13,871 bases of DNA from Fimisoma avicola (lineage in GTDB: Bacteria; Bacillota; Clostridia; Peptostreptococcales; Anaerovoracaceae). Below the pieces are notes generated by a model. The model was not told the origin of the DNA, did not search any database, and was given only the letters and a program-made list of their open reading frames with translations. Location: positions 1 to 13,871 of the forward strand of contig DVMO01000147.1 in assembly GCA_018714945.1 (NCBI GenBank), read 5' to 3'. Below, one piece after another: positions 1 through 5,700 of this stretch. Position numbers and translations under genes: made by a program. The first letter of the stretch is position 1. Each line of letters begins with the position of its first letter.

Positions 1-49
1 TCAGACCGTAGACAAACCCCGGACAAATTGTGCGATCGTCCGGGGTTTT
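1..49 (+). repeat. Left terminal inverted repeat of the IS, with embedded hairpin
   Basis: It pairs with 1569-1617 (44/49). Bases 14-24 (AAACCCCGGAC) are complementary to 38-48 (GTCCGGGGTTT), giving an 11-bp stem. On the plus strand a T-rich tract (46-54) follows, so transcription entering from the left would meet a terminator-like structure. The same bases encode the transposase C-terminus on the other strand. Confidence 0.85.
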
Positions 50-1483
50 TCTTGGCCTGGTCTTCTTTTTTCCTATCTTATCTTTCAGTATGATAAAAAT
101 TGCTGATTTTTTAGGTGTATCCGGCCCCGCTTTGCATAGTATCCTTGCTAATTTTTTCATATTTAAGCATGCAAAAGTAAGCCCCACTTTCATCGCCATC
201 TTCTCTCTGCCGATCTGCTGGGTGTATCTCATCCCATGATGCTCTTTCGCTGTTCCGAAGTTCCTCTCTATCGTCTCTTTTCTCTTCTCATATATCTCTT
301 TGGAACCTATACGGTAGCGGATTTCATCGCTCTTTTCCATGTATTCTTCCCATACATGCCGTGTCACTGTTTTTACATGCTCTTTGCTTTGCGTACATTG
401 TGCAAGATAAGGACAACCTGCACATATTTCCCCATCACTTTTGTATTCCCTGTACCCTTCTCTGTTCGTCGTTCGATAACTCAGTATCTGATCATTTGGG
501 CATATATAGCAGTCATAGTATTCGTCGTATATGTATTCGTGTTTTCTGAAATATCCCTTCTTCGTCTGTGGCCTTTTGTATGGCATCAATGGCTCTATCT
601 CATCATCAAGAAGCTTTTTTGCGATAGCCGGTGTCTTGTAGCCCGCATCCATGACTATCATCTTTGGTGCTAATTCTTTTATCTTTTCGTAGATGACTGG
701 AAAGGTCTTGCTGTCGTTCTCGTTTCCCGGATGTATGCTGTAGCTGAGCATCCAGCCATGTTTATCGCAGGCTGCCTGTATATTGTAGGCGAATACTTCT
801 TTGTGCTCTCCCTTATGGAACCATCCGCTTTCAGGATCTGTCAGACTTACTTTTCTGCTTCTGTTTCTACTGGGGTCTTCTTCATCCTGTTCTTCTTCCT
901 TTTCTTTCAGGGGTTTCTTTCCATGTGCCTGTCTGTCTTTGTTGATCTCTTCTTTGAGCGCTTCATCGTAGGCTCTGGCTGCTTTCTTTGCCACCAGTAT
1001 GCTCTTTGCTTTCTTTCTGTTGGCGCAGGCCTTTACATGCGTTGAGTCTACAAACACAAGCGAGGTGTCTACAAGTCCTTTCTTCATGCACTGCATCAGT
1101 ATGTTCTGGAATATCTGCTCGAAAAGGTCTGTCCCTTCAAAGCGTCTTTTGTAGTTCTTACCGAAGGTTGAAAAATGGGGTACTTTGTCGTAGAAGTCAA
1201 GGCCAAGGAACCAGCGGTATGCCATATTGACTTCGATCTCTTTTATGGTCTGCCTCATGCTTTTGATACCGTACATGTACTGGATGAGGGGTATCTTTAT
1301 CAGTGTAACGGGGTCTATGCTCGGACGGCCATTGTCCGGGCAGTATTTGTCTTCTACAAGGTCGTATATGAAGCTGAAGTCTATGCAGCTGTCTATTTTC
1401 CTCAGGAGATGGTCTTTAGGTACTAACTGATCGATCGATACCATTTGTATCTGGTAGTTTTTCTTTGATGTTTTCGAGATCAT
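1..1483 (-). CDS. IS1182-family DDE transposase (3' end beyond window)
   Basis: This minus-strand frame has 494 sense codons and no stop before the window edge. It begins at the ATG complementary to 1481-1483, seven bases after an AGGAGG site. Residues about 15-115 resemble the DUF772 domain of this family (LVPKDHLLRKI, GRPSIDP, YRWFLGL, FSTFGKNY). A DDE domain follows. The likely catalytic residues are D146 (in FVDSTHVKA), D279 (in IVMDAGYKTP) and E406 (in TIERNFGTAKE). A charged Lys/Glu stretch sits at about 175-210. Cys residues at C325/C328 and C354/C357/C363 suggest a small metal-binding insert. The enzyme would catalyse cut-and-paste or copy-out transposition of the element. The last 16 codons lie inside the terminal inverted repeat, so the stop codon may come from flanking DNA. 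The reading frame and motifs look intact. Confidence 0.88.
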   Translation of the reverse strand, partial: MISKTSKKNYQIQMVSIDQLVPKDHLLRKIDSCIDFSFIYDLVEDKYCPDNGRPSIDPVTLIKIPLIQYMYGIKSMRQTIKEIEVNMAYRWFLGLDFYDKVPHFSTFGKNYKRRFEGTDLFEQIFQNILMQCMKKGLVDTSLVFVDSTHVKACANRKKAKSILVAKKAARAYDEALKEEINKDRQAHGKKPLKEKEEEQDEEDPSRNRSRKVSLTDPESGWFHKGEHKEVFAYNIQAACDKHGWMLSYSIHPGNENDSKTFPVIYEKIKELAPKMIVMDAGYKTPAIAKKLLDDEIEPLMPYKRPQTKKGYFRKHEYIYDEYYDCYICPNDQILSYRTTNREGYREYKSDGEICAGCPYLAQCTQSKEHVKTVTRHVWEEYMEKSDEIRYRIGSKEIYEKRKETIERNFGTAKEHHGMRYTQQIGREKMAMKVGLTFACLNMKKLARILCKAGPDTPKKSAIFIILKDKIGKKKTRPRKTPDDRTICPGFVYGL

Positions 1484-1491
1484 GTCAAAGC

Positions 1492-1523
1492 CTCCTTTTG
1501 GATATATTATATCACAAAAGGAG
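1492..1523 (-). promoter_or_regulatory. Inverted repeat enclosing the transposase promoter and RBS
   Basis: CTCCTTTTG (1492-1500, plus strand) is the exact complement of CAAAAGGAG (1515-1523). On the transposase strand the second arm carries the AAAAGGAG core of the Shine-Dalgarno site. The intervening bases can extend the stem (GATAT/ATATC, with one bulged base). Transcripts that start upstream of the element would contain both arms and could hide the ribosome binding site. Transcripts from the internal promoter start inside the repeat and lack the upstream arm. Confidence 0.7.
1506..1514 (-). promoter_or_regulatory. Extended -10 promoter of the transposase
   Basis: On the minus strand the sequence reads TGATATAAT, a perfect extended -10 element (TGn plus TATAAT at 1511-1506). 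No good -35 box is present at 17 bp, which is tolerated by extended -10 promoters. The start point would fall near 1499, giving a leader of only about 16 nt that contains the ribosome binding site. Confidence 0.65.
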
Positions 1524-1532
1524 ATGGAAATG

Positions 1533-1544
1533 TTGAAATTTCAA
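1533..1544. repeat. Perfect 12-bp palindrome upstream of the transposase promoter
   Basis: TTGAAATTTCAA is a perfect palindrome about 20 bp upstream of the transposase -10 box. It could be a protein-binding site, but it is AT-rich and short, so chance is possible. Confidence 0.35.
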
Positions 1545-1568
1545 TGAAAACAGGGATTTTTCATAAGG

Positions 1569-1617
1569 AAAACCCCAGACGATCATACAATCTGTCCGGG
1601 GTTTGTCTACAGTCTGA
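1569..1617 (-). repeat. Right terminal inverted repeat of the IS, with embedded hairpin
   Basis: Its reverse complement matches bases 1-49 at 44 positions. Read on the minus strand it contains AAACCCCGGAC and GTCTGGGGTTT arms followed by TTTTCC, so the hairpin and T tract face inward toward the transposase. It ends directly against the stem of the terminator at 1617-1644. Confidence 0.85.
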
Positions 1618-1644
1618 TGGCGGCCGACAGGCCGCCATTTTTTT
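1617..1644 (+). terminator. Rho-independent terminator abutting the IS
   Basis: ATGGCGGCC (1617-1625) and GGCCGCCAT (1630-1638) form a perfect 9-bp GC-rich stem with loop GACA, followed by seven T residues (1638-1644). It would end a plus-strand transcript arriving from a gene now separated by the IS. That gene is outside the window, so its identity is unknown. Confidence 0.85.
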
Positions 1645-1665
1645 ATTCCATAAAATACATTTTAG

Positions 1666-1700
1666 TGATACAATCGGATATATAGCAATTCATCGGAGGA
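1666..1700 (+). promoter_or_regulatory. Possible extended -10 promoter and RBS before the YczE-like remnant
   Basis: TGATACAAT (1666-1674) is a good extended -10 element, without a recognisable -35 box. A GGAGGA Shine-Dalgarno-like site follows at 1695-1700. No ATG, GTG or TTG lies at a suitable distance after it; the in-frame codon at 1706 is GTA. These may be relics of a once functional start. Confidence 0.35.
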
Positions 1701-1741
1701 ACATCGTAGGATACAGAAGAACCATATCTGCAGAAAAATCT

Positions 1742-2308
1742 GTGGAAAAAATCTGCGAGAAGAACACACCTGCGCTGCAGATAGCGGCACGCAGCCTCAT
1801 TGCAGCCGCCGGTGCAGCGGTGATGGTCCTCGGCCTTATAATAATAGGCTTCGGCCAGTACATATACATGAAGATGGCTCTCTGCTGCGGCCCGAGAGAC
1901 GCATTGCTGGTAGGTCTGAGCAGACGGATATCGAGAGTGCCCATCGGTATCGTCAGCGTGATGATCATGGCAGCGGTATTGGTCCTGGGCTGGGCGCTGG
2001 GCGGCCCGGTGGGAATAGGCACTATAATAGGTACATTTTGTACCGGGCCGATAATGCAGGGCGTATTCCACATAATGAAGTTCAGACCGAAAGAGATAGA
2101 GCACCAGGACATGATAATGACCGCCAAAGCTATAGGCAGGGCAGTCGGCTCCGGCGAGGTAGGCGGCCGGTATGGCCTTGCATGCAGGTTCCGACTGAAG
2201 CGCACTACACCGAAAAAGGAGAAAAAGCTGGAACCAGGGGGAGCGACTCCACCGAAATGGTGCTTTCGAGTAATTTTAGGGGGAGTGCGAATGGCCTGTG
2301 CAGGCTGA
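1742..2308 (+). pseudogene. YczE-family membrane protein, C-terminal half (probable remnant)
   Basis: The plus-strand frame formally opens at 1544 inside the IS, but family-like sequence begins only near 1775. It contains the conserved YxxxxALCCGPRDALLVGLSRR-like loop, then VPIGIVSVMIM, LGWALGGPVGIGT and GPIMQ, which match the second half of YczE/YyaS-type proteins (usually about 210 residues, function not well defined). Three hydrophobic segments are visible. The first half of the family fold is absent. No ATG with a ribosome binding site precedes it; GTG at 1742 is the first conventional in-frame start. A GGAGGA at 1695-1700 is followed by no usable start codon. The last 25 or so codons run through repeat DNA that starts at 2234, so the native C-terminus has probably also been replaced. 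A short expressed membrane protein cannot be excluded. Confidence 0.55.
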
Positions 2309-2366
2309 TTTTGACAAGAAAAGTTGTCAATACGGCAAAAATCTGCCGAAAAAGCGCTGCACTCCC
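2281..2366 (+). other. Cloverleaf-like fold: closing stem around three hairpins
   Basis: GGGAGTGC (2281-2288) is the exact complement of GCACTCCC (2359-2366). Enclosed between them are three consecutive hairpins: GCCTG/CAGGC at 2294-2305, TTGACAA/TTGTCAA at 2311-2330 and CGGCA/TGCCG at 2333-2348. Three more pairs (one A-U, two G-U) can extend the closing stem outward. The topology is tRNA-like, but there is no TTCRA T-loop motif and the arm sizes are wrong for a tRNA. It may be an RNA, a folded MITE core or a recombination substrate. No promoter was identified for it. Confidence 0.45.
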
Positions 2367-2397
2367 TTTCCTTTTTCCCCCTGAAAACCCTTATATG

Positions 2398-2434
2398 ATG
2401 TTATTTAGGGGGAAAGCCTCCCCCTGAATAACAT
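2398..2434. repeat. 16-bp stem-loop containing two AGGGGGA boxes
   Basis: ATGTTATTTAGGGGGA (2398-2413) pairs with TCCCCCTGAATAACAT (2419-2434) at 15 of 16 positions; the exception becomes a G-U pair in one strand's RNA. The loop is AAGCC. An A tract, not a T tract, follows on the plus strand, so it is not a plus-strand terminator. Confidence 0.75.
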
Positions 2435-2518
2435 AAAAAATCAATTTCCGGTGGAGTCGCTCCCCCTGGGATCGGCAAAACATAAGTTTCAGGGGGACAC
2501 TCCCTTGCCTCAGGCAGT

Positions 2519-2569
2519 CGCCGGGCCGCACCTGTCCCGCCTCGGTAGCGAGACGCCGGGGCGCACCTG
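2519..2569 (+). repeat. GC-rich direct repeat, period 35 bp
   Basis: CGCCGGGCCGCACCTG (2519-2534) recurs as CGCCGGGGCGCACCTG (2554-2569) with one mismatch. A small CTCG/CGAG hairpin lies between them. The surrounding block 2511-2600 is conspicuously GC-rich compared with the AT-rich sequence on both sides. No coding signal was recognised in it. Confidence 0.6.
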
Positions 2570-2603
2570 CCGCCGCTCCGCCGCGTGCCGGGCCCCCTGC
2601 AGC

Positions 2604-2647
2604 AAAAAACTTCCGTTTCACTCCAAAAAAAACTTCCGATTCACTCC
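2604..2647 (+). repeat. Tandem duplication of a 21-23 bp unit
   Basis: Unit one (2604-2624) and unit two (2625-2647) both consist of an A run, then CTTCCG, one variable base, TTCACTCC. They differ by one substitution and by the length of the A run. The pair lies just upstream of the rpoB promoter. Confidence 0.7.
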
Positions 2648-2656
2648 AAATTTTGC

Positions 2657-2685
2657 TTGATTATTTGACGCCAATGTAATATAAT
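2657..2685 (+). promoter_or_regulatory. rpoB promoter
   Basis: TTGATT (2657-2662) and a perfect TATAAT (2680-2685) are separated by 17 bp, a standard housekeeping sigma arrangement. Transcription would start near 2692, giving a leader of about 44 nt before the rpoB start. A TTGACG at 2665 is too close to the -10 box to serve as its -35. This makes rpoBC independent of any upstream ribosomal-protein operon. Confidence 0.75.
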
Positions 2686-2735
2686 ATTAGACTGCCATAC
2701 AAAGTAATTTGTTAAGAATATAAGGAGTGATAAAG

Positions 2736-5700
2736 ATGCCAAGACCTATAAAAGTAGGCAGGAAAGAACGTATGACCTTCGCTAAGATCAACGAAGTCTG
2801 CGAAATGCCGAACCTTATTCAGATCCAGACCGACTCATATAAATGGTTCATCGAAGAAGGTTTGAGAGAAGTGTTCGAGGACATTTCCCCCATCAAGGAT
2901 TACGCAGACAACCTGGTTTTGGAATTCATCGACTACGCCATTACAGACTCTCCCAAATACGAACAGGAAGAATGTAAGGAAAGAGATGTGACATACGCTG
3001 CTCCGCTTAAGGTAAAAGTCAGACTCATCAACAAAGAAACAGGAGAGGTCAAAGAGCAGGAAGTCTTTATGGGGGATTTCCCGCTGATGACCGAAAAAGG
3101 TACATTTATATATAACGGTGCGGAGCGAGTTGTAGTTACTCAGCTTGTCCGTTCGCCGGGACCATATTATGATGTGACCTATGACAAGTCAAACAACAAG
3201 CTGTTCTCGACGACCATAATCCCCAACAGAGGAGCATGGCTCGAATACGAAACAGACTCCAACGAGATAATCTCCGTCAGAGTTGACCGTACCAGAAAGC
3301 AGCCTGTGACCACACTGATGAGAGCGCTGGGATTCGGGAGCGACCAGGAGATCCTGGAAATCTTCGGAGAAGATGTGAGACTGAAAAAGACCCTTGAAAA
3401 GGACACAGCTTCCAATTACGAAGAAGGTCTGAAGGAAATTTACCGGAAACTCAGACCGACTGAGCCTCCAACGGTGGAAAGCGCAAGGGCGCTGCTCAAC
3501 TCCCTGTTCTTCGACCCTAAGCGTTATGATCTGGCCAAAGTAGGCAGATACAAATACAACAAAAAACTTGGCATCTCTAACAGAATAAACGGCGTGACTG
3601 TAGCAGAAGATGTTATCAATCCGGAAACGGGCGAGATAATGGCCGAAAAAGGCCATAAGATCGGTCGTGATCTTGCCATGGAAATAGAAAATGCCGGAGT
3701 GCGCTATGTTTACGCATATGGTCTCGACAAAGACAAAGAAGATGTGGTGACCAAAATAATCGGAAACAATTTCGTAGATCTCCAGAGCTATGTAAACTTT
3801 GACATTTCAGAACTGAAGCTGGCAGACAAGGCTTTTTATCCTGTGCTGAGGGAAATCCTCGACAGCTGCCAGACTGACGATGAGATCAGAACAAAGCTCA
3901 AGGAGAGAAAGCACGACCTTTCACCTAAACACATCATCATAGAAGATATAATAGCCTCGATCAGCTATATCCTGAACCTCAATTACGGAATCGGAGATAT
4001 AGACGACATAGACCATCTGGGCAACAGAAGGTTAAGGACTGTAGGAGAACTGCTCCAGAACCAGTTCCGGATAGGCCTTGCCAGGATGGAAAGAGTGGTC
4101 AAAGAAAGAATGACCATTCAGGATATAGATGTGACTACTCCGCAGGCCCTGATGAACATCAGGCCGGTAACCGCAGCCATCAAGGAGTTCTTTGGAAGTT
4201 CTCAGCTTTCCCAGTTTATGGACCAGAACAATCCGCTGGCAGAGCTGACTCATAAGAGAAGACTGTCTGCCCTTGGGCCGGGAGGTCTTTCCAGGGAAAG
4301 AGCCGGATTTGAAGTCCGGGATGTCCACCAGTCCCACTACGGCAGGATGTGTCCTATAGAGACACCGGAAGGTCCGAACATCGGACTTATCGGTTCCCTG
4401 ACAACCTACGGCATAGTCAATGAATACGGGTTCATCGAGACACCATACAGAGTAGTAGACAAGGAAACTCACCGTGTAACCGATGAGATACACTATCTGA
4501 CAGCCGATGAAGAAGAAATGATGATAATCGCTCAGGCCAACGAACCGCTGGACAGTGAAGGCCATTTCATCAACTCCAAGGTTGCTTCAAGAGGCGAACA
4601 CGGAGAGATCGCCCTCATGCCGAGAGAAGAGATCGACTACATGGATGTATCACCTAAGCAGGTAGTATCCGTGGCTACAGCTATGATACCGTTCCTGGAA
4701 AACGACGACGCCAACCGTGCCCTGATGGGATCCAACATGCAGAGACAGGCAGTGCCTCTGCTGGTGAGCGAAGCACCAATAGTGGGAACAGGAATGGAGT
4801 ACAAGGCCGCCAGAGATTCCGGTGTTGTGATCCTTGCAAAAAACAGCGGTACTGTTGAGTTTGTTGACGCTGAAAACATCGTGATCAGAAGAGACGAAGA
4901 CAACAAGACCGATTCATATAAACTTCTGAAGTTCAAAAGATCCAACCAGGGAACATGCATCAACCAGAGACCTATCGTAAGCCACGGCGAGCATGTTGAA
5001 GAAGGAGAAGTCATTGCAGACGGACCTTCCACAGACCTTGGTGAGATAGCTCTGGGCAAGAACCTGCTCATAGGATTCATGACATGGGAAGGCTACAACT
5101 ACGAGGATGCCATCATCCTCAACGAGAGGCTCCTCATGGACGATGTACTGACTTCCCTGCATATTGTGGAATACGAAGCAGAAGCCAGAGATACCAAACT
5201 GGGACCTGAAGAAATAACAAGAGATATACCGAATGTCGGCGAGGACGCCCTCAAAGATCTTGACGAAGAAGGTATAGTCAGGATAGGCGCCGAAGTCAAC
5301 TCATCAGATATATTGGTAGGAAAAGTCACTCCAAAAGGAGAAACTGAACTTACCGCCGAAGAACGGCTCCTGAGAGCCATATTCGGCGAAAAGGCAAGAG
5401 AGGTGAGAGATACCTCATTGAGAGTGCCTCACGGAGAGACCGGGATCGTCGTAGATGTAAAGATCTTCTGCCGCGAAAACGGTGATGAACTGCCGCCGGG
5501 TGTGAACAAACTGGTAAGATGCTACATTGCCACCAAGAGAAAGATCAATGTAGGAGACAAGATGGCAGGACGCCACGGAAACAAGGGTGTTATCTCCAGG
5601 ATATTGCCTGAAGAAGATATGCCTTTCCTGGATAACGGACAGCCGCTGCAGGTAATGCTCAACCCTCTGGGCGTACCTTCCCGAATGAATGTAGGACAGG

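Larger units (their letters stand above)
1..1617 (-). mobile_element. IS1182-family insertion sequence, nearly complete
   Basis: The two ends are inverted repeats: bases 1-49 match the reverse complement of 1569-1617 at 44 of 49 positions, and all five differences are transitions. The outermost bases read TCAGAC on each side. Between them lies one long minus-strand transposase frame with its own promoter and ribosome binding site. The length of about 1.6 kb is normal for the IS1182 family. The left boundary coincides with the window edge, so any target duplication cannot be seen. On the right the element abuts a stem-loop terminator. The frame has no disruption, so the copy may be active. The family call rests on transposase features (N-terminal DUF772-like region, then a DDE domain). 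Confidence 0.88.
2234..2469. repeat. MITE-like segment bounded by a 21-bp inverted repeat
   Basis: Bases 2234-2254 are the exact reverse complement of 2449-2469 (21 of 21). The similarity continues inward for about six more bases with a one-base gap. The enclosed 236 bp has no plausible gene, but contains further inverted repeats and hairpins. The layout resembles a miniature inverted-repeat element or a nested set of them. No target duplication is evident at the outer edges. Confidence 0.6.
2236..2497. repeat. Cluster of seven AGGGGGA boxes in both orientations
   Basis: The 7-mer AGGGGGA occurs forward at 2236, 2278, 2407 and 2491, and reversed (TCCCCCT) at 2376, 2419 and 2461. Several copies share the longer form TTTCAGGGGGA or TTTTAGGGGGA. 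Facing copies can pair, for example 2407 with 2419 and 2461 with 2491. Random expectation for this 7-mer on either strand in 262 bp is well below one. Confidence 0.8.

Noticed and set aside
30..1430. Several plus-strand open frames across the first 1.4 kb
   Set aside because: They lie opposite a continuous transposase frame with clear family motifs, have no ribosome binding sites and encode Cys/Phe-rich, low-quality sequence. They are shadows of the minus-strand gene.
1643..2205. Two minus-strand frames opposite the YczE-like remnant
   Set aside because: The plus-strand frame carries recognisable family motifs and the minus-strand products do not resemble any family I know; no promoter or RBS was seen for them.
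2281..2366. tRNA gene
   Set aside because: The cloverleaf topology is suggestive, but there is no T-loop consensus, the arm lengths are wrong and there is no sensible anticodon loop.
2236..2497. CRISPR array
   Set aside because: The repeated box is only 7-11 bp, occurs in both orientations and has irregular spacing. There are no regular spacers and no cas genes.
2391..2660. Short frames across the GC-rich repeat block
   Set aside because: Their length is explained by the lack of stop codons in GC-rich repeats. They cross hairpins and direct repeats and have no RBS.
2727..2735. Upstream GTG as the rpoB start
   Set aside because: It overlaps the AAGGAG ribosome binding site. The ATG at 2736 has correct spacing and matches the usual N-terminus.
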